From Erysipelotrichaceae bacterium (lineage in GTDB: Bacteria > Bacillota_I > Bacilli_A > Erysipelotrichales > Erysipelotrichaceae), in contig JAAYSZ010000025.1 in the NCBI GenBank assembly GCA_012523895.1, positions 20,921 through 84,920 of the forward strand: a stretch of 64,000 bases of DNA, written 5' to 3'. The notes under the pieces were generated by a model. That model was not told the DNA's origin and searched no databases. It saw only the letters and a program-made list of their open reading frames with translations. The position numbers and the translations under genes are program-made. This document shows, in pieces, positions 37,630 to 46,599 of this stretch (its first letter is position 1; the number at the start of each line of letters is the position of its first letter).

Positions 37630-38803
37630 TACTGTTTTGGTAAGGTATGGAGAATTAAGTACAAAAGGTAAAAATAGAAATATATTTATAAGAAAACTTT
37701 TAGATAATATTAAAAGTTCTTTAAAAGATTTAGAAAAATTAGAATATAGATACACAAGAGATAGAATATATATAAAGATTAATGGTGAAGATTCTAAAGA
37801 AATTGAAGAAAGATTAAAAAATGTTTTTGGTATAAGTTCATTTAGCTTTACTTGTAAAATAAACAGTGATATTGAAGAAATTAAAAAAATAACTTTAGAA
37901 TTAGTCAAAAACCTAGAAACTTCAACTTTTAAAGTTATTACAAAAAGACAAGATAAAACATTTGAATTAAATAGTGATAATGTTAATAGAGCAACTGCAG
38001 GGAATATACTTGCTAATACAAATCATAAGGTTGATGTTCATAATCCAAATATAAGAATAAATATTGAAATTCAAAAAGAAAATACATATATCACTAGTAA
38101 TAAAATTGAAGGTGCAAAAGGGTATCCAACAGGGGTAAATGGGAAAGTCCTTTTACTATTATCAGGAGGAATAGATTCTCCATTAGCAGCATATTATATT
38201 ATGAAAAGAGGAATAGAGGTTGAGGCAGTTCATTTTGCATCTCCTCCATATACATCTAAACAATCTTTTGATAAGGTTGTTGAGCTTGCAAGAATTGTTA
38301 GTAAGTATCAAGGGAAAATGAAAATTCATGTGGTTAATTTTACTGATTTACAGATGGAAATATATGCTAGATGTGATGAATCTTATGCAATTACTATAAT
38401 GAGAAGAATGATGTATAGAATTGCTGAAAAACTTGCTTTAAAAAGAAATTGTTTAGCTATTGCTACTGGAGAAAATGTAGGTCAAGTAGCAAGTCAAACA
38501 CTTGAAAGTTTAGCTGTAATTAATGAAGTTATTAAAATGCCTGTAATTAGACCATTAATTACATTTGATAAAATTGATATAATTAATATGTCTAGAATGA
38601 TTGGAACATATGAAACATCAATTCTTCCTTATGAAGATTGTTGTACAATATTTACTCCAAAAAACCCTGTAACCAAACCAAAATCAACTAAAGCTGTTTA
38701 TTATGAAAAGAATATTGATTATGATACATTGATAGACAATAGTATCGAAAATATAGAGACTGTTTTAGTTTTACCTAATGAAGTTAAAGATGAATATTTA
38801 TAG
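37616..38803 (+). CDS. thiI: tRNA 4-thiouridine synthetase ThiI
   Basis: 395 residues. N-terminal ferredoxin-like and THUMP domains (about 1-165, with RYGELSTKGKNR) are followed by the PP-loop adenylation domain starting LLLLSGGIDSPLAAYYI (near 180). No rhodanese domain follows, the usual short Gram-positive form. Cys in YEDCCTIF (near 344) can accept sulfur. It modifies U8 of tRNA using sulfur from the desulfurase encoded just before. AAGGAGA lies 13 bp ahead of ATG 37616. Confidence 0.95.
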   Translation: MVVYDTVLVRYGELSTKGKNRNIFIRKLLDNIKSSLKDLEKLEYRYTRDRIYIKINGEDSKEIEERLKNVFGISSFSFTCKINSDIEEIKKITLELVKNLETSTFKVITKRQDKTFELNSDNVNRATAGNILANTNHKVDVHNPNIRINIEIQKENTYITSNKIEGAKGYPTGVNGKVLLLLSGGIDSPLAAYYIMKRGIEVEAVHFASPPYTSKQSFDKVVELARIVSKYQGKMKIHVVNFTDLQMEIYARCDESYAITIMRRMMYRIAEKLALKRNCLAIATGENVGQVASQTLESLAVINEVIKMPVIRPLITFDKIDIINMSRMIGTYETSILPYEDCCTIFTPKNPVTKPKSTKAVYYEKNIDYDTLIDNSIENIETVLVLPNEVKDEYL

Positions 38804-38815
38804 GAGAATGTAAAT

Positions 38816-39058
38816 ATGTTTTTTAAGAAAAATAAATCTGGTTTAAAAATAATTGAAGATTATAAAAATGTTTTTGATCCTAATTATGAAGGATCTATTA
38901 GTGATGATTTAGTTGAAATTACTACAATTATACAAAACGATGATGGCTTTAAAACAAATAAAAAACTTGAAATTTATGATGTAATTTCAAAGTTAACAAA
39001 TTGTAGAAAAAATGATAGAAAAAAATATGCAAGAAAATTAGAAAAACTACTTAAATAA
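38816..39058 (+). CDS. Small protein of unknown function
   Basis: 80 residues, MFFKKNKSGLKII to RKLEKLLK. The sequence is soluble, acidic in the middle and strongly basic at the end (RKKYARKLEK), with no membrane segment or motif I know. TAGGAG at the end of thiI gives it a good ribosome site with 8-9 bp spacing, and it lies 12 bases behind thiI, so it is probably a real last gene of the ezrA-desulfurase-thiI group. No function is offered. Confidence 0.65.
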   Translation: MFFKKNKSGLKIIEDYKNVFDPNYEGSISDDLVEITTIIQNDDGFKTNKKLEIYDVISKLTNCRKNDRKKYARKLEKLLK

Positions 39059-39059
39059 A

Positions 39060-39935
39060 TTATTCTGGCAATGTTGTATTTTCTTGGAATTCTTTGTGTT
39101 TTAATGTGTAAATAACTATCTCAGCATTTGATAAAAATCTTACATCTTTTATTACAGTACCTACACCACTAGATATATCAACTTTTATTTTATTATCTAT
39201 TAAGTGCTTTCCTCTATAGTATAATGATGTATATTCTGGTTTATATAGTGAATCTATAATAAAGTAAGCTTGACCTGCAAGACTATGTCCACTTAGATAC
39301 AAGTCAGTCAGGTTTTTTTCTATCTTAGTAACTGTATCAGGCGTATGACAAACAGCAATTGTATAAGATAATTTAGGGATATTGTTATATGCTTGTTCTA
39401 TATTAATGTTTCCATTATCTTCACTATCAATACCAACAATATTAATTGATTGAGAACCTTTATTTCTTAATTTTATATTATTGTTATTTATAACTTCAAA
39501 ATCACTATCAAACAATGTTTCATTTACAATATCTAAATTATTGTGATCTTGATCACCGTATACCGCAAATTTACCTAAAGGGGCTTTGATTTCTTTTAAT
39601 AAAGTTTTAACGTTTTGTATGGTTTCATAATTTATAGAGTTAACAGTGTCAGAATGAAATAAATCTCCTCCAAAAATTACTACATCAGCACCTGAATTGT
39701 TAATTAAAGTAACTAACTTTTCTAATCTATATACATCCATAAATAATCCAAAATGTAAATCTGAAAAATAAAGTATATTTACATTATTTAATTGTTCAGG
39801 AATTCTTGTAGATGATACAGTTTCAAATCTAACAGTAAATCTACTTGGAGCATTATTATAGGCATCAAAAAAAAGCCCTCCAACAATAGAGGCAAGAATA
39901 ATAAATAATAATATGACTTTATTAACTATTTTCAT
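39060..39935 (-). CDS. Metallophosphoesterase-family membrane protein with altered active site
   Basis: 291 residues. One N-terminal membrane helix (about 5-25), then a YkuE-like calcineurin phosphoesterase fold outside the membrane. Motif I SDLHFG and motif II GGDLFHSD are normal. Motif III, usually GNHD, reads GDQD (YGDQDHNN), and the last motif, usually GHTHGGQ, reads GHSLAGQ, so the catalytic His, a metal Asn and one metal His appear lost. It may be inactive or altered. AAGGA precedes its ATG. It converges on the small gene behind thiI with one base between stops. Confidence 0.8.
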   Translation of the reverse strand: MKIVNKVILLFIILASIVGGLFFDAYNNAPSRFTVRFETVSSTRIPEQLNNVNILYFSDLHFGLFMDVYRLEKLVTLINNSGADVVIFGGDLFHSDTVNSINYETIQNVKTLLKEIKAPLGKFAVYGDQDHNNLDIVNETLFDSDFEVINNNNIKLRNKGSQSINIVGIDSEDNGNINIEQAYNNIPKLSYTIAVCHTPDTVTKIEKNLTDLYLSGHSLAGQAYFIIDSLYKPEYTSLYYRGKHLIDNKIKVDISSGVGTVIKDVRFLSNAEIVIYTLKHKEFQENTTLPE

Positions 39936-40158
39936 TCTCTATTCCTTTATTTCTTAATAATTATATAACAAATTAATAAATTATACATTTTAAGTTATAA
40001 ATTGATGATAAATTACGAATAATATGTCTTGATATCGTTTTATATGCTATTATCTACATAATAGAACAAATTAAATATATACAAATAATTTAATTTGAAT
40101 CATATTTTTAATTTGTTTAATACTTATTACAATTATAATTTTGGAAGGAGAGATATCT

Positions 40159-41346
40159 ATGATTAAAGTAGCCCAACTAGTAGGTCCTTCAGGCTGTAAT
40201 GATGAAACTGTTATTAAGTATAGTGAAAATTTTCTTAATGAAGTTGGAAAAAAACTTAATAAAAATGTTTTAATTGCAGATATTGATGAAGTAAAAGAAG
40301 AAGCTTTACCTATCTATTTTGTGACAACAGGAGGAACTGAATTAGCTTTTAAAGAAATTTATGAAAAAACAAAAGAACCATATGTTCTTTTGACAACACC
40401 AGCTTATAATTCTCTTGCAGCAGCAATGGAAATTTTAGGTTTTTTACAAGATAAAGGAATAAAAGGTGAAATACTTCATGGCTCAATAGAAAGTATTGCA
40501 AAACGTTTATCTATATTAATTACTGTGGCAAATGCAAGAAAAAAATTATCTGGCTTAAGACTAGGTAATTTTGGAGACTGTGATGCATTAATTGGAAGCA
40601 GTGCAAACTTTAAAGAAGTAGAAGATGTCAGTGGAATTAAATCTATTCTCTTTGATTTAGATGTATTTGTTGAAGAGTATAAAAAGGGTGGATATCCTGA
40701 AAATGAATATACAAAAGATTTAATGAAGCATAACTTTGGCGATGAAGAAATGAAGAAAGCTCTTGATGTATATGGTGCTCTAAAACGTTTAATTGAAAAA
40801 CATAATTTACAAGGAGTAAGTTTAAAATGTTTTGATTTACTAGAATTACTTGATACAACAGGATGTTTAGCATTAGCAATATTAAATGCTGAAGGTATTC
40901 CTGCAGCATGCGAAGGTGATCAAAAGAGTATGATTAGTATGGCAGTATTAGAAGCAATAACAGGACAAAGTAGTTTTATGTCAAATCCTAGTAGTATGGA
41001 TCCAGAAAAAGGAGAAATCATTTTTGCACACTGTACTTTACCTATTGATATGGCTGATGATTATCAATTAACAACACATTTTGAATCAGGTATAGGAGTT
41101 GCAGTTGCTGCTGATATAGAATCTCAAGTTGTTACAATATTTAAGTGTAATGATGATTTTTCTAGATATTATGCAGGTAAAGCATATTTAATTGAGACTA
41201 TGCATAGAAATGATTTATGTCGTACACAAATGAAATTAAAATTAGAAGATGGTACAGGTTATTTTTCTAGTGGTCCAATCGGAAATCATCATATGATTGT
41301 AAAAGGCGATTGGAAAGAATATATCGACGAATTTTTTAGAAAATAG
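40159..41346 (+). CDS. L-fucose/L-arabinose isomerase-like protein (COG2407 type)
   Basis: 395 residues. The N-terminal Rossmann-like half (LPIYFVTTGGTELAF, LTTPAYNSLAAAMEIL) and C-terminal half with LALAILNAEGIPAACEGDQ, FAHCTLP and GPIGNHHMIV agree with the fucose-isomerase-like superfamily, whose members interconvert aldoses and ketoses or are uncharacterised. The CEGD and HCTLP blocks may carry metal ligands. I start at ATG 40159 behind GGAAGGAGAG; an in-frame TTG at 40141 precedes that site. It lies 93 bp ahead of a BMP-type binding lipoprotein. Substrate unknown. Confidence 0.72.
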   Translation: MIKVAQLVGPSGCNDETVIKYSENFLNEVGKKLNKNVLIADIDEVKEEALPIYFVTTGGTELAFKEIYEKTKEPYVLLTTPAYNSLAAAMEILGFLQDKGIKGEILHGSIESIAKRLSILITVANARKKLSGLRLGNFGDCDALIGSSANFKEVEDVSGIKSILFDLDVFVEEYKKGGYPENEYTKDLMKHNFGDEEMKKALDVYGALKRLIEKHNLQGVSLKCFDLLELLDTTGCLALAILNAEGIPAACEGDQKSMISMAVLEAITGQSSFMSNPSSMDPEKGEIIFAHCTLPIDMADDYQLTTHFESGIGVAVAADIESQVVTIFKCNDDFSRYYAGKAYLIETMHRNDLCRTQMKLKLEDGTGYFSSGPIGNHHMIVKGDWKEYIDEFFRK

Positions 41347-41439
41347 ATATATAACTTATGATTAACTTTCAAAATCCCATTTAAAGATAGTTATTTATGA
41401 GTTTAAATAAAATTTAATGAATGTAAACGGAGGAAAAAC

Positions 41440-42570
41440 ATGAAAAAAATTTTAAAATTGATTTTTGCATTAATTTTATCTGTTAGCCTTGTTGCATGTG
41501 GTGGCGGCGGTTCTAATGAGGCAACTACAGACACTACAGATGAAACTTCAGAAGACGTATATAACGTTGTTTATCTAGTTAATGGAAATTTAGGAGATAA
41601 ATCATTCTTTGATTCAGCTCAAAGTGGTTTAACTGAACTTGAATCACAAGGAAGAATTACTTTAAAGACAATTGAATTGGGAGCAAGTGATTCAGATAAG
41701 CCAAAATGGGAATCAGTAATGTATGAAGTAAGTGATTCAGGTGAATATGATTTTGTTGTTTTGGGTACATTTGAAATGGCTGATTATTTAAAGAATGTTG
41801 CAACAGATTATCCTGAACAAAAATACATCATATTTGATGATGATAGTTATGTAGGAGAAAATGAAAATGTTCTTAATATAACTTATAAACAAAATGAATT
41901 AGGTTATATAATTGGTGTTTTAGCAGGAAGCATTACTACTGATACAAGTGTTGAACATATCAATGAAGAACCTGTTATAGGTTTTATTGGAGGAATTGAT
42001 TGTCCACCAATTAATGATTTCTTGATTGGATATATTGAAGGAGCTCAATCAGTTAATCCTGACATTAAAGTTGATACACGTTATACAAATGATTATGTAG
42101 ATACAGCAAATGCTAAAGAATTTGCTTTATCAATGATGAATGATAAAAAAGTTGATGTTATTTGGGGTGTAGCTGGAAATGCTGGTAATGGGGCAGCTGA
42201 AGCAATATTAGAAACAGATAATGCATGGTTTATAGGAGTTGACTCAGATCAAGAAGCAACTTTCCAAGAAGAATTAGCAGCAATAACATTAACATCTGGT
42301 TTAAAAAATATTGGTAATTCATTAGTTTGGGTATTTGATGAATTAGATGCTGGTAATGAATATTGGGGTACTCACGTAATCCTTAGCTTAGCTGATGGCG
42401 GTGTAGGAATTGTTACTGATAAAAACTATGATGCTATAGTTTCAGATGAAATTAAAGCAACTGTTGAAGAAGCAATTAAATCAGTACAAGATGGAACTGT
42501 AAAGGTTTCTACAGCATTAGGACCTGATGCGATTGATGTTCCTGCAATTAGAGATAGTATTAGACCATAA
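41440..42570 (+). CDS. BMP-family substrate-binding lipoprotein
   Basis: 376 residues. Lipobox LVACGGG (Cys about 20), then a Thr/Glu-rich linker and a type I binding fold of the BMP/Med/PnrA family: VYLVNGNLGDKSFFDSAQSG, GFIGGIDCPPINDFLIGYIEGA and VDVIWGVAGNAGNGA. Family members bind nucleosides or sugars for ABC importers. No ATPase or permease gene is adjacent, so it is an orphan here; it may use a transporter encoded elsewhere. The gene before encodes a sugar-isomerase-like enzyme, hinting at a sugar-containing ligand. CGGAGG precedes the ATG. Confidence 0.87.
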   Translation: MKKILKLIFALILSVSLVACGGGGSNEATTDTTDETSEDVYNVVYLVNGNLGDKSFFDSAQSGLTELESQGRITLKTIELGASDSDKPKWESVMYEVSDSGEYDFVVLGTFEMADYLKNVATDYPEQKYIIFDDDSYVGENENVLNITYKQNELGYIIGVLAGSITTDTSVEHINEEPVIGFIGGIDCPPINDFLIGYIEGAQSVNPDIKVDTRYTNDYVDTANAKEFALSMMNDKKVDVIWGVAGNAGNGAAEAILETDNAWFIGVDSDQEATFQEELAAITLTSGLKNIGNSLVWVFDELDAGNEYWGTHVILSLADGGVGIVTDKNYDAIVSDEIKATVEEAIKSVQDGTVKVSTALGPDAIDVPAIRDSIRP

Positions 42571-42579
42571 TAGATTATT

Positions 42580-42612
42580 AGGTATTAGCCAAAAGGTTAA
42601 TACCTTTTTATT
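42580..42612 (+). terminator. Terminator after the BMP gene
   Basis: AGGTATTAGCC (42580-42590) pairs with GGTTAATACCT (42595-42605) around AAAA with one G-T pair, followed by T residues. Confidence 0.8.
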
Positions 42613-42658
42613 TTTGTTTAAAAGTAGTGTGTTATACTTATTTAGGGGTATCTGTAAT

Positions 42659-43426
42659 ATGCATAATAAATTTTATATGATTGATTTAGATGGCACTATG
42701 TACCATGGAACAAATATTTTACCAGGTGCTAAAGATTTTATAAATCATTTGGTAAGAAATAATATAGAGTTCATTTTTTTAACAAATAACTCATCAAGAA
42801 CACAAACTCAAGCAGCAAATCATATGCTTAAAATGGGATTTGAAAATATAAAACCTGAAATGTTTTATACAAGTGCAATGGCTGCTGCAGATACAATTTC
42901 AAGATTATATCCAAATAAAAGAAAAGCCGCATATATTGGTGAAAAGGGAATGCGAAAAGCCTTGATTGATTATGGATTTATTATTGAACCTGATAAACCT
43001 GATTTTTTATTTGTTGGTTTAGATAGAAATGCAACATATAGAGACTATAGTTTTGCAATTAGAGCATTAAAAACAGGAGCTATTCTTGTAGGTACTAATA
43101 ATGATAGGATTTTATTATCTGAAGATGGTGAAAATATAGGGAATGGATCTGTTGTTGCAATGTTTGAATATGCAGCTGATGTAGAGGCTATAAAAATAGG
43201 AAAACCCCATCCAGCAATTATAGAAGGGGCTTTAAGATATGCAAATGTTATTAAAGATGATGTTATTATAATAGGCGATAATTTAGAAACAGATATAAAG
43301 TTAGGAGTTAATGCAGGTATAGAAACTATACTTGTTACAACAGGAATCAATACTATGGAAGATTGTTATAGACTTGATATTAAACCTACTTATATTGTTG
43401 ACAAATTATCTACATTAATTAGATAA
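42659..43426 (+). CDS. HAD-superfamily sugar phosphatase, NagD-like
   Basis: 255 residues. Motif I MIDLDGTMYHG, motif II FLTNNSSRT, the C2-type cap, motif III GKPHPAII and motif IV IIGDNLETDIKLGVNAGI define a NagD/AraL-type class IIA HAD phosphatase. Substrates in this family are sugar or nucleotide phosphates. I start at ATG 42659 since the family N-terminus begins there and AGGGG lies just upstream; the frame is open further upstream but that part overlaps the BMP gene and a terminator. A TATACT at 42633-42638 suggests its own promoter. Confidence 0.9.
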   Translation: MHNKFYMIDLDGTMYHGTNILPGAKDFINHLVRNNIEFIFLTNNSSRTQTQAANHMLKMGFENIKPEMFYTSAMAAADTISRLYPNKRKAAYIGEKGMRKALIDYGFIIEPDKPDFLFVGLDRNATYRDYSFAIRALKTGAILVGTNNDRILLSEDGENIGNGSVVAMFEYAADVEAIKIGKPHPAIIEGALRYANVIKDDVIIIGDNLETDIKLGVNAGIETILVTTGINTMEDCYRLDIKPTYIVDKLSTLIR

Positions 43427-43427
43427 T

Positions 43428-44135
43428 TTAGCACATATTAATAAATCTTTTAAAAATTTCAAAATGTTTAGAATCATATACTAGTCTTTCAGGATGCCAC
43501 TGAACAGCTAGTATTTTTTTATCTAAATCTTCTATTGCTTCTATTATTCCATCAGTACTAATAGAAGAAATAGTAAAATTGTTTGCTATATCTTTAATAG
43601 CTTGATGATGAAAACTGTTAATTGTATATTCATCACCAAAGATATTATATAATAATGTATTTTTATTAAATTTAGTATTATAATTCATTGAATCATTTTT
43701 TGGTTTTGGTATTAATTTACTTTGGGAATGATTGATATCGGTTCCATATTCTTCAAAAATATCTTGGTATAAACTTCCACTAAAATACACATTTAAAATT
43801 TGTAGACCTTTACAAATACCTAAAATAGGTATTTTTTTATTTAAGGCAATTTCTATAAGGTTTAAATCATTATTATCTTCTTTTTCATCAGCAAGTATTG
43901 AATATGGCTTTACTTCTTCGTTATAAAGATTTGGATTAATATCTTTACCTCCAGTTATTAATAATCCATCGATATTATTCATTATTTGTTCTAAATCTTC
44001 TTTTTTTGCAATAGGTAACATAACTGGTAAACCACCAGCTTTAATTATTGCATCAAAATAGTTTTGATAAACATTAAAAATATCCGTATCATTAAGTATA
44101 TTTGTTCTTGGTGTAACACCAATTATTTTTTTCAT
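43428..44135 (-). CDS. Class I glutamine amidotransferase-like hydrolase (peptidase C26, PuuD-like)
   Basis: 235 residues. The fold resembles gamma-glutamyl-GABA hydrolase PuuD: IGVTPR at the N-terminus, LLITGGKDINPNLY, nucleophile Cys in PILGICKGLQILNVY (near 106), and the His/Glu pair in VQWHPERL. The triad is intact. It likely splits a gamma-glutamyl bond, releasing glutamate, but the substrate is unknown. Its start overlaps the stop of the radical SAM gene by four bases. Convergent with the HAD gene, one base between the stops. Confidence 0.87.
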   Translation of the reverse strand: MKKIIGVTPRTNILNDTDIFNVYQNYFDAIIKAGGLPVMLPIAKKEDLEQIMNNIDGLLITGGKDINPNLYNEEVKPYSILADEKEDNNDLNLIEIALNKKIPILGICKGLQILNVYFSGSLYQDIFEEYGTDINHSQSKLIPKPKNDSMNYNTKFNKNTLLYNIFGDEYTINSFHHQAIKDIANNFTISSISTDGIIEAIEDLDKKILAVQWHPERLVYDSKHFEIFKRFINMC

Positions 44136-45079
44136 AGTAGGTCTCCTTTAAGTAAATCACCTTGATAATAATCATTTTTTGCCATATATTTATCTATTTC
44201 ATTTAATACAATTGTTTTTTTCGGTAACCATTTAGGCATTATCAAGTCTTCTTTTACAGGATCACCTGTAAGTCTTTGTATTACAACTTCTTCTTTTAAA
44301 AGTCTTAATTGATTTACCACTATATCAACATATTCTTTTAAAGTTAACAAATGAAATTTTTCATACTCATATTTTTTACTTAATAATGTATTTTTTACTA
44401 CACTTAACATATGTATTTTAACTCCATGAATTGGAAGGGTATTTATATCTTTAATAGTATTTATCATGTCATCTTTTGTTTCATAGGGTAAACCATTTAT
44501 TAAATGTACACAAATTTTTAAATTTGTTTTACTTAATTTAAATACAGCTTCTTTAAAAGTATTAAAATCATGACATCTATTAATATATTTAGCTGTAACA
44601 TCATTGGAACTTTGTAAGCCAAGTTCAATCCATATATCTTTTATGTGTGTTAAAGAGTTTAAGTATTCTATTGTTTCATCTTCTAAACAATCAGCTCTAG
44701 TTGCAATAGAAATAGCAACAACCTCATCATTGTCAATAAAAGGGTCTACCATATTTTTAATTTTCTCTAATGGTCCATATGTATTTGTATAAGCTTGAAA
44801 ATATGCGATAAATTTTGCGTCTGGCCATTTATTTATTACAAGTGATTTAGATTCTTCAAATTGTTCTTCAATATTTTCTATTGAACTAGTAAACTCTCCA
44901 CTGCCTTGTTCTGAACAAAAAATACAACCATAAAAACTTTTTGTTCCATCTCTATTAGGACAAGTAAAACCTGCATCTAAAGGTATTTTCGCTACTTTAG
45001 ATTTGTATTTGTTTCTAAGGTAATAATTAAAAGTATGATATCTTTTATTATCGTTACTATATTTAAATTTGTTTAACAT
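44132..45079 (-). CDS. TIGR01212-family radical SAM protein (YhcC/YtqA-like)
   Basis: 315 residues. The 4Fe-4S/SAM cluster Cys are in FTCPNRDGTKSFYGCIFCSE (about 39-58; C-x14-C-x2-C as typical of the family). It continues with a radical SAM barrel (FIAYFQAYTNTYGP, IWIELGLQSSNDVT, KICVHLINGLPYET), and a C-terminal MPKWLPKK block. The function of YhcC-type proteins is not firmly known. A minus-strand TGATATAAT ends 6 bases before the ATG and no ribosome site is present, so a leaderless mRNA is predicted. It is coupled to the C26 hydrolase gene. Confidence 0.9.
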   Translation of the reverse strand: MLNKFKYSNDNKRYHTFNYYLRNKYKSKVAKIPLDAGFTCPNRDGTKSFYGCIFCSEQGSGEFTSSIENIEEQFEESKSLVINKWPDAKFIAYFQAYTNTYGPLEKIKNMVDPFIDNDEVVAISIATRADCLEDETIEYLNSLTHIKDIWIELGLQSSNDVTAKYINRCHDFNTFKEAVFKLSKTNLKICVHLINGLPYETKDDMINTIKDINTLPIHGVKIHMLSVVKNTLLSKKYEYEKFHLLTLKEYVDIVVNQLRLLKEEVVIQRLTGDPVKEDLIMPKWLPKKTIVLNEIDKYMAKNDYYQGDLLKGDLL

Positions 45080-45085
45080 GAAATC

Positions 45086-45094
45086 ATTATATCA
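45086..45094 (-). promoter_or_regulatory. Extended -10 promoter of the radical SAM gene, leaderless start predicted
   Basis: On the minus strand TGATATAAT spans 45094-45086; six bases later comes the ATG (45079). The predicted start falls on the ATG. Confidence 0.55.
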
Positions 45095-45109
45095 TTAAAA
45101 AAAGCCTAA

Positions 45110-45943
45110 TTAGGCTTCAATTGTTTGAATTGCGACACATAGAGGACCACCTTGTGTAATAAATGCACATGATAGTTCTAATACTTCAATATAGCTATTA
45201 GGAAATTCCTTTCTAAATACACTTTCAACATATTTTGCATCTTTTAAGTTAAATCCATGAGATATATAAATTCTATGATTATCACTTAGTTTATCTTTAT
45301 AAAAGTTAAGTACTTTTTTTATTGCTTCTCTAAAATTTCTTCCAATTACAAATTTATCTAAACGTTTTCCATCTTTAGTTTGAGTAACAACAGGTTGAAG
45401 TTTTAATACTCCTGCTAAAGTAGCTGCTAAGGGAGTAAGCCTACCTCCACGTTTTAAATATCCAAAATCTTTTGGTAATAAGAAAGATATTACAGTTTCA
45501 ATTTTATTGTTAATATAGTTTAAAATTTCATCTAATGATTTGCCTTCTTTTATTAATTTTAATGTTTCTTCAACTAAGTATTTATGAGGACCACAAAGTG
45601 TTTTAGTATTTATTACATGGATATTTTCGTTGTTTTCAATACTGTTTTTAGCTATTAATGCTGAATCATATGTGCCACTTAGACCATCAGCAATAGTTAA
45701 TACAATTAAGTCATCATTTGGATACTTTTTAAATGTTTCAATTAATAATCCAACAGAAGGCTGAGATGAAGTAGGAATATGTCCTTGGTTAATAATATCT
45801 ACAAATTCTCTTGCAGTAATATCTACAAATTCAACATATTGTTTGTTGTTTATTGTTACTGACAAAGGGTTTACTACAAATCCCATTTCTTCAGTTTCTT
45901 TTGGTGTGTAAAGACACGATGAATCAGTTATCAATCTAATCAT
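45110..45943 (-). CDS. DegV-family protein, probable fatty-acid-binding FakB
   Basis: 277 residues, normal for DegV. The N-terminal MIRLITDSSCLYT, TSQPSVGLLIETF (ligand-site Thr-Ser) and LTIADGLSGTYDSA are family hallmarks, and a C-terminal domain with ISHGFN follows. DegV proteins of this type bind a fatty acid and present it to FakA (1373-3001). I start at 45943, preceded by GAGGAG; the upstream in-frame ATG at 45979 lies inside hemolysin III. It follows the hemolysin III gene by 10 bases. Which fatty acid it prefers cannot be told. Confidence 0.88.
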   Translation of the reverse strand: MIRLITDSSCLYTPKETEEMGFVVNPLSVTINNKQYVEFVDITAREFVDIINQGHIPTSSQPSVGLLIETFKKYPNDDLIVLTIADGLSGTYDSALIAKNSIENNENIHVINTKTLCGPHKYLVEETLKLIKEGKSLDEILNYINNKIETVISFLLPKDFGYLKRGGRLTPLAATLAGVLKLQPVVTQTKDGKRLDKFVIGRNFREAIKKVLNFYKDKLSDNHRIYISHGFNLKDAKYVESVFRKEFPNSYIEVLELSCAFITQGGPLCVAIQTIEA

Positions 45944-45953
45944 ATTGTTCTCC

Positions 45954-46589
45954 TCATAAAATAAATAATATATTTGCAATTACATGGAATATTGTTCCAA
46001 GTAATATAAATAGATGAAACAATTCGTGAAATCCCCAGTATTTATTAATGTTAGGCTTTTTAAATATATAAATGATTGCGCCTACAGTATAAGAAATACC
46101 ACCTGCAGTTATTAATGATATATATGCAGTTGGAACAGATGGAAATTGTGGAAATTTTATTACAATTGCCCAACCCATTAATACATATAATAATGTATAT
46201 AAAACTCTAGGTGCATTTAACCAAAATATTTTCCCTATAATTCCTATAATTGCTATAATCCACATAATGGATATAAATGCTTTGCCACCTTCTAAATATG
46301 TTAAGCAAAATGGTGTGTATGATCCTGCAATTAAAACATATATCATTGCATGATCTAATTTATGAAAAAATGTAAAATATTTATTGTTTGATTGTATATA
46401 GTGATAAATACTAGAAGCACTATATAGAAGGGTGATAGAGATAAAGAAGATAAGCATTGATACTGAAGCAATAAAGTTTCCTTTATTTACAATAATGTAA
46501 ATAATTGAGAAAATTACAAGTACCAGGCCACCAATAGCTCCAAGTAAATGTGTTAAAAAGCTAATTGGGTCTCTTGCATTTTTATACAT
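45954..46589 (-). CDS. Hemolysin III / YqfA-family membrane protein
   Basis: 211 residues, seven membrane segments, PAQR/hemolysin III family. DPISFLTHLLGA at the N-terminus, SASSIYHY, FHKLDHAMIYVLIAGSYTPF and the C-terminal WGFHELFHLFILLG hold the conserved Ser/His/Asp residues that form a metal site in the family. Bacterial members are linked to membrane lipid fluidity; toxin activity is not implied. It is cotranscribed with DegV/FakB, which suits a lipid link. AGAGGTGA precedes the ATG, directly behind a 25-bp palindrome. Confidence 0.9.
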   Translation of the reverse strand: MYKNARDPISFLTHLLGAIGGLVLVIFSIIYIIVNKGNFIASVSMLIFFISITLLYSASSIYHYIQSNNKYFTFFHKLDHAMIYVLIAGSYTPFCLTYLEGGKAFISIMWIIAIIGIIGKIFWLNAPRVLYTLLYVLMGWAIVIKFPQFPSVPTAYISLITAGGISYTVGAIIYIFKKPNINKYWGFHELFHLFILLGTIFHVIANILFIL

Positions 46590-46599
46590 TTCATCACCT

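Noticed and set aside
41418..41432. Possible cre half-site TGTAAACG before the BMP gene
   Set aside because: Only one half matches and it overlaps the ribosome site; the other half lacks TTNCA.
42527..42658. Longer N-terminus for the HAD phosphatase
   Set aside because: It overlaps the BMP gene and a terminator and is unlike the family; ATG 42659 has AGGGG upstream and begins the HAD motif.
45954..46589. Hemolysin III as a toxin gene
   Set aside because: The protein is a seven-helix PAQR-type membrane protein; cytolytic activity is not implied by this family in general.
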